From Szabonella alba (GTDB lineage Bacteria; Pseudomonadota; Alphaproteobacteria; Rhodobacterales; Rhodobacteraceae): a stretch of DNA of 64,000 nucleotides. Both the position numbers and the translations under genes were made by a program. The notes below the pieces were generated by a model. The model did not search any database, was not told the DNA's origin, and was given only the letters and a program-made list of their open reading frames with translations. This document shows, one piece after another, positions 1 to 8,915 of this stretch (position 1 is its first letter; each line of letters starts with the position of its first letter). The DNA lies in contig NZ_JAESVN010000002.1 in NCBI RefSeq assembly GCF_016765775.1, positions 62,001-126,000 of the forward strand, in the 5' to 3' direction.

Positions 1-153
1 GACCAGCATGACCGTCTGGAAGATGTTCAGCAAAAGACCGATCACCGCATTGCCATGGGTTTTGCGGATATTGCGCACGGTCGCATGGAAAATAAGCTCA
101 AGGATCGCGAATGCGCTGCCCAGAGGGGTTTTCGGAGCCTGTCTCTGAAACAT
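1..153 (-). CDS. Capsular polysaccharide ABC exporter permease, KpsM-like (N-terminal fragment)
   Basis: Fifty-one codons are readable on the minus strand from an ATG at 153 to the window edge with no stop. A purine-rich ribosome site (GGAAGGGAAG) lies just upstream. The translation has the N-terminal style of ABC-2 polysaccharide export permeases: a short polar leader, then an amphipathic stretch with the motif ATVRNIRKTHGNA before the first membrane segment (GLLLNIFQTVMLV). In that family the protein forms the inner-membrane channel of a capsule/polysaccharide exporter together with a KpsT ATPase. The glycosyltransferase genes to the right fit this role. It is divergent from cysQ. Only about a fifth of a normal-length protein is present, so the call rests on the N-terminus and the context. 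Confidence 0.65.
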   Translation of the reverse strand, partial: MFQRQAPKTPLGSAFAILELIFHATVRNIRKTHGNAVIGLLLNIFQTVMLV

Positions 154-289
154 CTGCTTCCCTTCCGCGGGGGCGGTCCGTTGCGAACATGTCCGGGAAA
201 TCTTGCCGATCCCTTACACAGCAAGGATAAGGACAGCGACAGAACTTGGCAATGATGCGCCCGGGATCCGGGTGCAGGGAAGGAATGGT

Positions 290-1087
290 ATGGATTTTCA
301 TCTGCTTGTTTCGGTGATGCGGCGCCTGGCGCTTGAGGCGGGCGACCGCATCATGACGGTCTATGACGGCCCGGGCTTTGAGGTTGCGGCCAAATCCGAT
401 GCAAGCCCGGTGACCGAGGCCGATCTGGCCGCCGATGCGGTCATCTCGGAGGGGCTGCGCGCGGCCTTTCCCGACCTGCCCCTGATTACCGAGGAACAGG
501 CCGACAGCCATGATCTGCGGGCCGCGACCTTCCTGATCGTCGATCCGCTGGACGGCACCAAGGAATTCGTCCAGCGCCGGGGAGATTTCACCGTCAATAT
601 CGCCTATGTCGAAAACGGTGTGCCGCTGCGCGGGATCGTCTATGCGCCGGCGAAGAAACGGCTGTTCTACACCCGCGCCGACGGGCGCGCGGTTGAGGAA
701 ACAGGGGAATTCCGGAAAGACCGCGCCGGTCCCACGCGGGAAATCCGCGTCTCACAGCCCGACAATTCGGCGCTGATGGTGGTGGCCTCGAAATCCCATC
801 GCGATGCCGCGACCGATGCCTATATCGCGCGTTACGGCGTGAAGGACATGACCAGTGCGGGGTCCAGCCTGAAATTCTGCCTTGTCGCGACGGGCGAGGC
901 GGATCTTTACCCAAGACTGGGCCGCACGATGGAATGGGATACGGCGGCGGGTGATGCCGTCTTGCGCGGGGCGGGCGGACAGGTCGTGCGCTTTGATGAC
1001 CATCAACCGCTGACCTATGGCAAGGCGGGCTGGGACAACCCCTTTTTCATCGCCCACGCTCCGGGCGTGACGCTGCAGAAGGGCTGA
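290..1087 (+). CDS. cysQ: 3'(2'),5'-bisphosphate nucleotidase CysQ
   Basis: The 265-residue protein belongs to the inositol monophosphatase superfamily. It dephosphorylates 3'-phosphoadenosine 5'-phosphate (PAP), the product left when PAPS donates sulfate. The metal-site motif DPLDGTKEF lies near residues 85-93, with an upstream Glu pair at about 68-69. The second family motif, WDTAAGDAVL, lies near residue 220. The ATG at 290 has AGGAA directly upstream. An earlier in-frame start at 203 would add 29 residues outside the family, so it was not used. The gene stands alone. A sulfotransferase in the same polysaccharide region (7509-8912) makes PAP removal locally relevant, though cysQ is also a general sulfur-assimilation gene. 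Confidence 0.9.
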   Translation: MDFHLLVSVMRRLALEAGDRIMTVYDGPGFEVAAKSDASPVTEADLAADAVISEGLRAAFPDLPLITEEQADSHDLRAATFLIVDPLDGTKEFVQRRGDFTVNIAYVENGVPLRGIVYAPAKKRLFYTRADGRAVEETGEFRKDRAGPTREIRVSQPDNSALMVVASKSHRDAATDAYIARYGVKDMTSAGSSLKFCLVATGEADLYPRLGRTMEWDTAAGDAVLRGAGGQVVRFDDHQPLTYGKAGWDNPFFIAHAPGVTLQKG

Positions 1088-1153
1088 GCGGGGCATGACC
1101 GGGGGCTGATCCGCGCAGCGGATCGACCCCGACATCGGGCCAGAAGGCACCGG

Positions 1154-1190
1154 CGGCGCGCCTTTCGCTGGACGCGGCGCGCCGTTCCTT
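1154..1190 (+). terminator. Probable rho-independent terminator after cysQ
   Basis: Perfect 9-bp GC-only arms (CGGCGCGCC at 1154-1162 and GGCGCGCCG at 1176-1184) enclose a 13-base loop. A pyrimidine tract (TTCCTT) follows. It lies between cysQ and the GT2 gene. The T-run is weak, which limits confidence. Confidence 0.45.
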
Positions 1191-1226
1191 CCTACTGTCG
1201 GGCAGATCCAGATCGGACATCCCGTC

Positions 1227-2444
1227 ATGCCACCCCTTCCCGCCGTCAGCCTGATTCTTGTCAGCCGTCACCGCAGCGCGGCGCTGCTGCGGGCGCTGAC
1301 GGCTGTGGCGCAGATGGACCATCCCGAATTCGAGGTCATCGTCGTGGCCGATCCGGCGGCGGCGGCGGCCGTGCGGGCGGGCGGCTGGCCGGTCAGGATG
1401 GTGGAATTCGACGAGGCCAACATCTCGGCCGCGCGCAATCTGGGCCTTGGGCTGGCCGCCGCACCGGTCGTGGCCTTTCTGGATGATGATGCTGTACCCG
1501 AACCGACATGGCTTTCGCGTCTTGCAGCGCCCTTTCACGATCCGGATGTGACACAGGCGGGCGGCTATGTGCGCGGCCGCTCGGGTCTGGGCTGGCAATG
1601 GCGCGCGATGCGGGTGGACAGGCGCGGCTTCGACCATCCGTTCGATCCCGGCCCGGGGGTCAGCCTGCACCGGGGCGATGCGGGAGTTGCGATCAAGACC
1701 CAGGGCACGAACTGCGCCTTTCGCCGCGCCGATCTGATCGCGGCGGGGGGGTTCGACCCCGCCTTCCGCTTCTATCTGGATGAGGCGGATGTGAATCTGC
1801 GCCTTGCCGCAAGCGGCGGGCTGAGCGCGGTCGTCCCCGGCGCGGTTGTTCATCACGGCTATGCCGCCTCGGACCGGCGCCGTGCGGACCGAACCCCCAC
1901 GGATCTGACCGAGATAGGGGCCAGCATCGCGGCCTTCCTGCGCCGCCATGCACCGGATGATGAGGGGGCCGCGGCCGCGCATCTGGCTGTGCAGCGCGCA
2001 AGGCTGATCGGCCTGATGGTCGCCGGCGCGCTGGAACCGCGCGATGTGTCACGGCTGATGGCAGGGTTGCGTGCCGGGATGGAGGCGGGCCGCCGCCGCG
2101 AGCTGCGCGCCGCTCGGGCCCTGCCTGCCTTGCCGCCGTCCCCGTTCAGTCCAATGCCGCAAAGCGGGGCGCGCCCGGGGCTGGTGCTGCAGGGCCGCGA
2201 TCTGGACCAGTTGCGGCGCGAGGCGGCGGGCCGGGTGGCCGATGGCCATATCGTCACGCTCTTCGCGCTGCGGCGCGGGTTTCGCGCCCAGATCCAGCAG
2301 TTCCACCCCGGTGGCTGGTGGGAGGTGACCGGCGGGCGCTTCGGCAAGGCCCATCGCGACCATCCCGCCCCCCGTTTTGCCGCCCCGTCGGCAAGGATTG
2401 CGCAGACAATTGCCTTGCTCGCAGGGACCCGTCCGGTGAGATAA
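1227..2444 (+). CDS. Glycosyltransferase family 2 protein
   Basis: The 405-residue protein starts with a GT-A fold: a nucleotide-binding beta strand (SLILVSRHR, residues 8-16), then FLDDDAVPEP with the metal-binding DXD-type Asp residues at 86-88. A downstream YLDEADVNLR segment near residue 186 matches the acceptor/catalytic-base region of GT2 enzymes. Such enzymes transfer a sugar from a nucleotide donor to a growing surface glycan at the cytoplasmic membrane face. The Arg/Ala-rich C-terminal part from about 250 is not recognised. The gene is monocistronic in appearance, with a hairpin terminator on each side. Donor and acceptor sugars cannot be read from sequence. Confidence 0.8.
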   Translation: MPPLPAVSLILVSRHRSAALLRALTAVAQMDHPEFEVIVVADPAAAAAVRAGGWPVRMVEFDEANISAARNLGLGLAAAPVVAFLDDDAVPEPTWLSRLAAPFHDPDVTQAGGYVRGRSGLGWQWRAMRVDRRGFDHPFDPGPGVSLHRGDAGVAIKTQGTNCAFRRADLIAAGGFDPAFRFYLDEADVNLRLAASGGLSAVVPGAVVHHGYAASDRRRADRTPTDLTEIGASIAAFLRRHAPDDEGAAAAHLAVQRARLIGLMVAGALEPRDVSRLMAGLRAGMEAGRRRELRAARALPALPPSPFSPMPQSGARPGLVLQGRDLDQLRREAAGRVADGHIVTLFALRRGFRAQIQQFHPGGWWEVTGGRFGKAHRDHPAPRFAAPSARIAQTIALLAGTRPVR

Positions 2445-2453
2445 GCGTTATAC

Positions 2454-2483
2454 CGCCGAATCCAGTGGCGATTCGGTGATTTT
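2454..2483 (+). terminator. Rho-independent terminator between the GT2 gene and galU
   Basis: Seven-bp perfect arms (CCGAATC at 2456-2462, GATTCGG at 2470-2476), extendable by a G-T and a C-G pair, enclose a 7-base loop. TTTT follows at 2480-2483. The hairpin starts about 10 bases after the GT2 stop codon and separates that gene from galU. Confidence 0.6.
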
Positions 2484-2604
2484 CCGGCGATAATTGCTGG
2501 CGTATCGAGTAGGCCTGCGCAGTATCGTCCGGATCGGGGCGAAGTATCGGGTCAGATCAGCCAAGGCTGGTCGCAAAGTGAAGTTGTTAAAAGGGGCTGA
2601 AACC

Positions 2605-3501
2605 ATGAAGGTCAAGAAGGTCACCAAGGCGGTGTTCCCGGTTGCGGGTTTGGGAACGCGCTTCCTTCCTGCCACGAAGTCTATTCCGAAAGAGATCATG
2701 ACGCTGGTCGACCGCCCGCTGATCCAATACGCGATTGACGAGGCGCGCGCCGCCGGGATCAAGGAATTCATCTTCGTCACTTCGCGCGGGAAATCCGCGC
2801 TAGAGGATTATTTCGACAATGCCCCTGAGCTCGAAAGCGAACTGCGCCGCAAGGGCAAGCTCGACACTCTGGAGGCGCTGAAGGATACCAATATGGACAG
2901 TGGCGCCATCGCCTATGTCCGCCAGAACCGCCCCATGGGTCTGGGCCATGCGGTCTGGTGCGCCCGTCGCCTGATCGGTGATGAACCCTTTGCGGTTCTG
3001 CTGCCCGATGACGTGATCGCCGCAGAAAAGCCCTGTCTGCAACAGATGGTCGAGGCCTATGAACAGACCGGCGGCAATATGGTCGCCGCGATGGAAGTGG
3101 CACCCGAAAAGGCCAGCGCTTACGGTGTTCTGGATGTTTCAGAGGATATGGGGTCCATCGTCCGCGTCAAGGGCATGGTCGAAAAGCCGAATGCCGAGGA
3201 CGCGCCGTCCAATCTGGCCGTGATCGGGCGCTATATCCTGTCGCCCAAGGTTCTGAACAACCTCAACAAGATCAAGCAGGGCGCCGGTGGGGAAATCCAG
3301 CTGACCGATGCCATTGCACAGGAAACCGACAGCAAGGAAGGCGTCTATGGCTTCCGCTTCCGGGGTCAGCGCTATGATTGCGGCTCCAAGGCCGGGTTTT
3401 TGCAGGCCACCGTGGCCTTCGGGCTGGCACGCCCCGATCTGCGCGATGAATTTGCGGCCTATCTTGGCGATCTGATGGCGCAGCAACGCGCCGCCCAGTA
3501 A
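2605..3501 (+). CDS. galU: UTP-glucose-1-phosphate uridylyltransferase
   Basis: The 298-residue enzyme makes UDP-glucose from UTP and glucose-1-phosphate, the precursor for polysaccharide and other sugar nucleotides. The N-terminal nucleotide-binding signature GLGTRFLPATKSIPKE (residues 15-30) is nearly intact, and length is typical for bacterial GalU. The ATG at 2605 follows AAAGGGGCTGAAACC, a good ribosome site. A longer in-frame reading from 2494 has no homologous N-terminus and was rejected. The next glycosyltransferase starts only 4 bases after its stop, which suggests cotranscription with 3506-8912. That context points to UDP-glucose feeding the linked glycan. Confidence 0.95.
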   Translation: MKVKKVTKAVFPVAGLGTRFLPATKSIPKEIMTLVDRPLIQYAIDEARAAGIKEFIFVTSRGKSALEDYFDNAPELESELRRKGKLDTLEALKDTNMDSGAIAYVRQNRPMGLGHAVWCARRLIGDEPFAVLLPDDVIAAEKPCLQQMVEAYEQTGGNMVAAMEVAPEKASAYGVLDVSEDMGSIVRVKGMVEKPNAEDAPSNLAVIGRYILSPKVLNNLNKIKQGAGGEIQLTDAIAQETDSKEGVYGFRFRGQRYDCGSKAGFLQATVAFGLARPDLRDEFAAYLGDLMAQQRAAQ

Positions 3502-3505
3502 CGCG

Positions 3506-4735
3506 ATGCCCGTCAGGGCCCGGTTGCTTGACGTCACGCGGTTGATGTCGCGCCTTGGGCGCGGCCCGCTGACCGGAGTGGACCGGGTCGAGGCCGCGTG
3601 GCTGGACTATCTGTGCAAGGATGGCGCGCCGGTCTTCGGGCTGGCGCGCACCCATGCGGGGTGCCTCCTGCTGGACCGTAGGGGGCTTGCCGGACTGCAG
3701 CGGCTGATCGCCGGAGCGGGGTCTGACCTTCCGCCCGCCGATCTGCTGTCACGCCTTACTGTGCGCGGCGATGCCACCCGCGCCCGCGCGGAAACCGCAC
3801 TTCGCCGCCTGTCGCTGGCCCGCGCACCGGTCCTGTGGTTGCCGCGCCTGCTGCGCCGTCATCTGCCCGCAGGGTTTGTGCTGCTCAATACAGGCCATGC
3901 CAATCTGTCCCACCGGATGATGCGGGCGGCCCGGCGGGGCGGCGCGGCGCGCATCGCTGTTCTGATCCATGACACGATCCCGCTGGATCATCCCGAATTC
4001 ACCCGCCCCGACATTCCCCCGGTCTTTGCCCGCAAGCTGGCTGTGATCGCGGCCCATGCCGATCTGGTGATCCATACCGCCGCCGCGACCCGCGCGCGGA
4101 ATGAGGCGCAGCTGTCCCGGCTGGGTCCTTTGCCCGCCGGGGTCACCGCCCCGCTGGGGCTGAACCCTGTGTTGCCCGATCGCGCAGCGCCGCGTCCTAT
4201 ACCGCCGAGCCGGCCCTATTTCGTGACCATCGGCACGATCGAACCGCGCAAGAATCACGGCTTTCTGCTGGATCTCTGGGACCGGATTCTGGCCGGGGCG
4301 CAGGGCGAGGTCCCCGCACTGCTGATTCTGGGCGCGCGTGGCTGGTCCAATGCGCCGGTCTTTCGCCGCCTTGACGATCCGGGCGCGCGGCGCGGCCATG
4401 TCTTTGAACTGCCCGGTCTGACGGACGGGCAGGTCGCGGGGCTTCTGGCCGGGTCAAAAGGATTGCTGTTTCCCAGCCATGTCGAGGGCTTCGGCCTGCC
4501 CCCGCTGGAGGCCGCGGCCCTGGGCGTGCCGGTCGTCCTGCCACATCTGCCGATCTACCATGAGACATTGGGGGACTATCCCATTTACCGCGAAACAACA
4601 GATGTTTATGCTTGGGCAGAAGCAATAGGGATGCTGACGCAGGGAATACCCGGAGAGGTTGCGCAACGGGCACAGGCTATTGCACCCCCGGATTGGGAGA
4701 TGCATTGCAAGACAGTCTTAAGGGCCATTGGTTAA
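3506..4735 (+). CDS. Glycosyltransferase family 1/4 (GT-B fold) protein
   Basis: The 409-residue protein has the two-domain GT-B layout. The C-terminal half carries the donor-site pattern of GT4 enzymes: GTIEPRKNH near residue 237 and FPSHVEGFGLPPLEAAALG (about 320-340), which holds the E-x7-E element. It should transfer a nucleotide-activated sugar during surface polysaccharide assembly. The start at 3506 lies 4 bases after galU with no obvious ribosome site, so translation may be coupled. An alternative ATG at 3545 is possible. The GC-rich N-terminal half is poorly conserved, as is normal for acceptor domains. Confidence 0.8.
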   Translation: MPVRARLLDVTRLMSRLGRGPLTGVDRVEAAWLDYLCKDGAPVFGLARTHAGCLLLDRRGLAGLQRLIAGAGSDLPPADLLSRLTVRGDATRARAETALRRLSLARAPVLWLPRLLRRHLPAGFVLLNTGHANLSHRMMRAARRGGAARIAVLIHDTIPLDHPEFTRPDIPPVFARKLAVIAAHADLVIHTAAATRARNEAQLSRLGPLPAGVTAPLGLNPVLPDRAAPRPIPPSRPYFVTIGTIEPRKNHGFLLDLWDRILAGAQGEVPALLILGARGWSNAPVFRRLDDPGARRGHVFELPGLTDGQVAGLLAGSKGLLFPSHVEGFGLPPLEAAALGVPVVLPHLPIYHETLGDYPIYRETTDVYAWAEAIGMLTQGIPGEVAQRAQAIAPPDWEMHCKTVLRAIG

Positions 4736-4796
4736 CCCTGAAGTCTGACGGCAGGCCCGGGCGGTCAGGACAGCGCGGCAGGAACAAAGGAGCGGG

Positions 4797-5807
4797 GTGG
4801 GCATTTTTTCCCGATACAGGCTGCGGCTTGCGCGCAAGCGCTGGCGGTTCCGGGCATTCCGGAAGCGGCGGGAATTGCGTGCCTTGGCCGACCGGACCCA
4901 CCGGATCGGGCCCGATGATCTGCTGGCCTTTTCGACCCTGCGCAACGAAAGGGTCCGGCTGCCCTATTTCCTGCGCTATTACCGCGACATGGGCATCAAC
5001 CATTTCCTGATCGTCGATAATGACAGCGATGACGGATCGCGCGAATATCTGCAGGATCAGCCGGATGTCTCGCTCTGGACCACGCGCCACAGCTACAAGC
5101 GCGCGCGGTTCGGGGTGGACTGGCTGAACTGGCTGCAGATGAAACATGCCCATGGGCACTGGTCGCTGGTCGTCGACCCGGATGAATTTTTCGTCTACCC
5201 GTTCTGTGACACGCGGCCCTTGCGGGCGCTGACCGACTGGCTGGACGCCTCATCCATCAAATCCTTTTCGGCGATGCTGCTGGACATGTATCCCAAGGGA
5301 CCGATCGGCGCGCAGCCTTACCGTGAGGGTGAGGATCCCTTTGCCATCGCGCAATGGTTCGACAGCGGCAATTACACGATCAGCCGCAACCACCGTTTCG
5401 GCAATCTCTGGATTCAGGGAGGGCCGCGCGCGCGCACCTTCTTCACCGATGCGCCCGAACGCGCCCCGGCGCTGAACAAGATCCCGCTGGTGAAATGGGA
5501 CCGCGCTTATGCCTATGCCAGCTCCACCCATATGCTGCTGCCGCGCGGGCTGAACCTTGTCTATGACGAATGGGGCGGGGAAAAGGCCAGCGGTGTGCTG
5601 CTGCACGCGAAATTCCTCGACACTTTCGCGGCCAAGGCGGAAGAGGAAATGCGCCGCGGCCAACATTATGCCGCAAGTCACGAATACAAGGCCTACAAGG
5701 CCGCGCTGGACGATCACCCCGATCTCTGGTGCAAATGGAGCGAGAAATACATCAACTGGCGTCAGCTTGAGATTCTGGGCCTGATGTCCAAGGGCAACTG
5801 GGCATGA
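4797..5807 (+). CDS. Glycosyltransferase, GT2/GT92-like (Glyco_tranf_2_4 type)
   Basis: The 336-residue protein begins at a GTG preceded by AAAGGAG. After a basic leader, the region from about residue 45 shows the pattern of this clan: LRNERVRLPYFLRYYRDMG, then FLIVDNDSDDGSREYL, and VVDPDEFFVYP near residue 124, where the DPDEF motif is the metal/nucleotide site. Family members are glycosyltransferases of surface glycans, often annotated only as family 2. It follows the GT4 gene after 61 bases, and its stop overlaps the next start by 4 bases (ATGA). Substrate is unknown. Confidence 0.7.
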   Translation: MGIFSRYRLRLARKRWRFRAFRKRRELRALADRTHRIGPDDLLAFSTLRNERVRLPYFLRYYRDMGINHFLIVDNDSDDGSREYLQDQPDVSLWTTRHSYKRARFGVDWLNWLQMKHAHGHWSLVVDPDEFFVYPFCDTRPLRALTDWLDASSIKSFSAMLLDMYPKGPIGAQPYREGEDPFAIAQWFDSGNYTISRNHRFGNLWIQGGPRARTFFTDAPERAPALNKIPLVKWDRAYAYASSTHMLLPRGLNLVYDEWGGEKASGVLLHAKFLDTFAAKAEEEMRRGQHYAASHEYKAYKAALDDHPDLWCKWSEKYINWRQLEILGLMSKGNWA

Positions 5808-7504
5808 GCACGGTCGGTATCATCCTTTTGTGTCATACCGCACTGGACCGCGCAGCGCAGGTGGCGCGGCACTGGGTGACACATGGCTGCCCGGTTGTGA
5901 TCCATCTGGACAAGCGAGTGGACCGCAAATCCTTTGACCAGTTGCGCGCCGATCTGGCCGATCTGAACGATGTCCGGTTCAGTGGCCGCTATGCCTGCGA
6001 ATGGGGAACATGGGGCATCGTTGCCGCGACACAGGCGGCGGCGACGATCCTGCTGCACGATTTTCCGGGTGTGCGTCACGTCTTTCTGGCCTCCGGGTCC
6101 TGCCTTCCCCTGCGCCCGGTGCGGGAACTGCGCGCCTATCTGGACAGCCGCCCGCGCACCGATTTCATTGAAAGCGTGACCACCGCCGATGTAGGCTGGA
6201 CCATCGGCGGGCTGGATGCGGAACGCTTTACCCTGCGCTTTCCCTTCTCATGGCGGCGCCAGCGGCGGCGTTTCGACGCCTATGTGAACTTCCAGCGCCG
6301 TATCCGGCTGAAACGCCGGATCCCGCCGGGGATCGTGCCACATCTGGGCAGCCAGTGGTGGTGCCTGACCCGCCAGACGCTTTCGGCCATACTGGAAGAT
6401 CCGGACCGCCAGCGCATCGACCGGTATTTCCGCCATGTCTGGATTCCGGATGAAAGCTATTTCCAGACCCTCGCGCGGCAATATTCGGTGAATATCGAAA
6501 GCCGCTCGCTGACGCTGTCGAAATTCGATTTTCAGGGCAAGCCGCATATCTTCTATGATGATCACCTGCAGCTTTTGCGGCGGTCCGATTGCTTTGTCGC
6601 GCGCAAGATCTGGCCCCATGCCAAGAAGCTTTACCGCGTCTTTCTGGTCGAGGGGGCCGAGGGTCAGCCTGCCGCCGAACCCAATCCGGGCAAGATTGAC
6701 CGGCTGTTTTCCAAGGCGGTGGAACGGCGCACCAAGGGCCGCGCGGGGCTTTACATGCAAAGCCGCTATCCCAATGAAAACTGGGAAAACGGCAAGACCG
6801 CGATGCCCTATTCGGTTTTTGAAGGGTTTTCCGAACTTTTTGAGAATTTCGAGACATGGCTGGGCCGGATGACCGGCACGCGGGTGCATGGCCATCTCTT
6901 TGCCCCGGGCCGGGCGGAATTCGCCGGGGGGGAAACGGTCTATAATGGCGCGCTGTCGGACAATGCCGCGCTGCGCGACTATAATCCCCGCAGCTTTCTG
7001 ACCAACCTTCTGTGGAACACCCGGGGGGAACGGCAATGTTTCCAGTTCGGTCCTGCCGATAACAAGGCACTGAACTGGGCACTGGCCACCGATCCCAATG
7101 CAACGATCTCGGTGATTTCCGGCGCATGGGCGGTGCCGCTGTTCAAGTCGAACCAGAACTTCGCCGATCTGCGGGCCGAGGCGGCGCAATTGCAAAAGGT
7201 CGAGGCCGAACATCTGAACACGCTGCGCAGTCCGTGGAGCAAGGCGCGGGTGCGGATCTGGACGCTGGCGGAATTCATCGAGAACCCGATGGAGCCCTTG
7301 CAGACCATCGTGGATGAAATAAGCCCCCGCGCCCTGCGCCGCCTGACCGAGGCGCCGCGTCTGGCCGATCTGACGGGCTTTGGCCAGTTCCTGCAGAATC
7401 TGCGCAATCAGGGCATGCAGCCCTTCCTGATGGGCGATTTTCCGGTCAATGACGATCCCAAGGCCCATTCAACCCGCCGTGGGCGGCCCTATCTGGTGAA
7501 GTGA
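5804..7504 (+). CDS. Core-2/I-branching-type (GT14) beta-1,6-N-acetylglucosaminyltransferase-like protein with extra C-terminal domain
   Basis: The 566-residue protein starts with a GT14-like domain over about residues 1-280: GIILLCHTALDR, then VIHLDKRVD, LASGSCLPLRP and SQWWCLTR, the order found in 'branch' glycosyltransferases. The remaining 280 residues form a second domain that I cannot assign; similar two-domain proteins occur in Rhodobacteraceae and carry an uncharacterised DUF there (recollection, not checked). The role is probably glycan branching or elongation in the polysaccharide locus. It overlaps the upstream gene by ATGA, and the sulfotransferase-like gene starts 4 bases after it, so the genes look cotranscribed. 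Confidence 0.7.
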   Translation: MSTVGIILLCHTALDRAAQVARHWVTHGCPVVIHLDKRVDRKSFDQLRADLADLNDVRFSGRYACEWGTWGIVAATQAAATILLHDFPGVRHVFLASGSCLPLRPVRELRAYLDSRPRTDFIESVTTADVGWTIGGLDAERFTLRFPFSWRRQRRRFDAYVNFQRRIRLKRRIPPGIVPHLGSQWWCLTRQTLSAILEDPDRQRIDRYFRHVWIPDESYFQTLARQYSVNIESRSLTLSKFDFQGKPHIFYDDHLQLLRRSDCFVARKIWPHAKKLYRVFLVEGAEGQPAAEPNPGKIDRLFSKAVERRTKGRAGLYMQSRYPNENWENGKTAMPYSVFEGFSELFENFETWLGRMTGTRVHGHLFAPGRAEFAGGETVYNGALSDNAALRDYNPRSFLTNLLWNTRGERQCFQFGPADNKALNWALATDPNATISVISGAWAVPLFKSNQNFADLRAEAAQLQKVEAEHLNTLRSPWSKARVRIWTLAEFIENPMEPLQTIVDEISPRALRRLTEAPRLADLTGFGQFLQNLRNQGMQPFLMGDFPVNDDPKAHSTRRGRPYLVK

Positions 7505-7508
7505 TCCC

Positions 7509-8912
7509 TTGTCGCAGCAATCCCCCCGTCCGTTCACCTCTTTCGTGCTGTTCGCCGAAATGCGCACCGGTTCCAACTTTCTTGAGGCCAATCTGAACGC
7601 CCTTCCCGGCGTCACCTGCCATGGGGAGGCGTTCAACCCGCATTTCATCGGCAAGCTGAACCAGACCGATTATCTGGGCGTCTCGCTACCCGAGCGGACC
7701 GCCGACCCGGCACGTCTGATGGCGCGGATGCGTGAGACGACCCAAGGGCTGTCGGGGTTCCGCTATTTTCACGATCACGACCCCCGCGTCTTGCCGCTGG
7801 TGCTGGAAGACCGCGCCTGCGCCAAGATCGTTCTGACGCGCAACCCGGTCGAAAGCTATGTCTCATGGAAGATCGCGCAGGCCACGAACCAGTGGAAACT
7901 GACCAATGCAACCAAGCTCAGGACCGCGCAGGCGCGATTCGACATCGCGGATTTCGAAACGCATCTCGAGGCGCTGCAACAATTCCAGATCACGCTTTTG
8001 AACGGGTTGCAGACCAGCGGGCAGACGGCGTTCTACATTGATTATGAGGATATCAACGATACCGCCGTTCTGAACGGTCTGGCGCGGTTTCTGGGCGTCG
8101 AGGGCAGACTGGAGGCGCCCGACGGAACGCTGAAAAAGCAAAATCCCGAAGCGATCGAGGAGAAGGTCGAGAACTTCCCCGCGATGGAGGCCGCCCTGGC
8201 GCGGCTTGACCGGTTCAACCTGTCGCGCACGCCGAATTTCGAGCCCCGCCGCGCCCCCGCGATCCCGTCCTTCGCGGCGGCACGCGGGGCGCTTTACATG
8301 CCAGTGCGGGGCGGTCCCGTCGCACAGGTCGAGGACTGGCTGGCCGCCCTTGGCCCGGTCAGCCGCGATTTCAACCAGAAACTGCTGCGCCAATGGCTGC
8401 GCCGCGAAACCCCGCATCGTGCCTTTACGGTGCTGCGGCACCCGCTGGCCCGCGCCCATGCCGGGTTTTGCGACATGATCCTGACCGCGAAACTGCCCGT
8501 GATCCGTGAGGCGCTGATCAAGGCCTGGAAAATCGCGCTGCCCAAACCCGGAGAGACACTGGACCCCGAGGCCCATCGCGCGGCCTTCCTGCAATTCCTG
8601 GGCTTTTTGAAACAGAATGTGTCGGGCCAGTCCGGCCTGCGGGTGGACCCGCATTTCGCGTCGCAGACTGCCGTGCTGCAGGGATTCGCGCAGTTCCAGA
8701 CGCCCGATTTCGTGCTGCGTGAGGACCGGCTGGCCGCAGGTCTGCGCCATCTGTGTGATGAAATCGGGACCGAGGCCCCGCCCCTGCCCGCAAGCGACGA
8801 ACCAAGCCTTGCGCTGCTGGCCACGATCCATGGACCCGACCTTGAGGCCGCCGCGCGCGATGCCTATCCGCGCGACTATGCCGGGTTCGGATTTGGTGAC
8901 TGGAAGGCCTGA
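7509..8912 (+). CDS. Sulfotransferase-like protein (NodH/Stf0-like N-half, second sulfotransferase-like C-half)
   Basis: The 467-residue protein begins at a TTG 4 bases after the previous stop. Residues 15-25 (LFAEMRTGSNF) match the 5'-phosphosulfate-binding loop of Stf0/NodH-type sulfotransferases, and KIVLTRNPVESYVSWK near 107-122 matches the 3'-phosphate-binding segment. A second segment near residue 306 (FTVLRHPLARAHAGF) again looks like a 3'-phosphate motif, of the Sulfotransfer_2 type, but I see no clear partner loop before it. The N-terminal half should use PAPS to sulfate a glycan or lipid. It ends the polysaccharide operon and is convergent with betC, with a 3-base gap. Confidence 0.7.
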   Translation: MSQQSPRPFTSFVLFAEMRTGSNFLEANLNALPGVTCHGEAFNPHFIGKLNQTDYLGVSLPERTADPARLMARMRETTQGLSGFRYFHDHDPRVLPLVLEDRACAKIVLTRNPVESYVSWKIAQATNQWKLTNATKLRTAQARFDIADFETHLEALQQFQITLLNGLQTSGQTAFYIDYEDINDTAVLNGLARFLGVEGRLEAPDGTLKKQNPEAIEEKVENFPAMEAALARLDRFNLSRTPNFEPRRAPAIPSFAAARGALYMPVRGGPVAQVEDWLAALGPVSRDFNQKLLRQWLRRETPHRAFTVLRHPLARAHAGFCDMILTAKLPVIREALIKAWKIALPKPGETLDPEAHRAAFLQFLGFLKQNVSGQSGLRVDPHFASQTAVLQGFAQFQTPDFVLREDRLAAGLRHLCDEIGTEAPPLPASDEPSLALLATIHGPDLEAAARDAYPRDYAGFGFGDWKA

Positions 8913-8915
8913 ACG

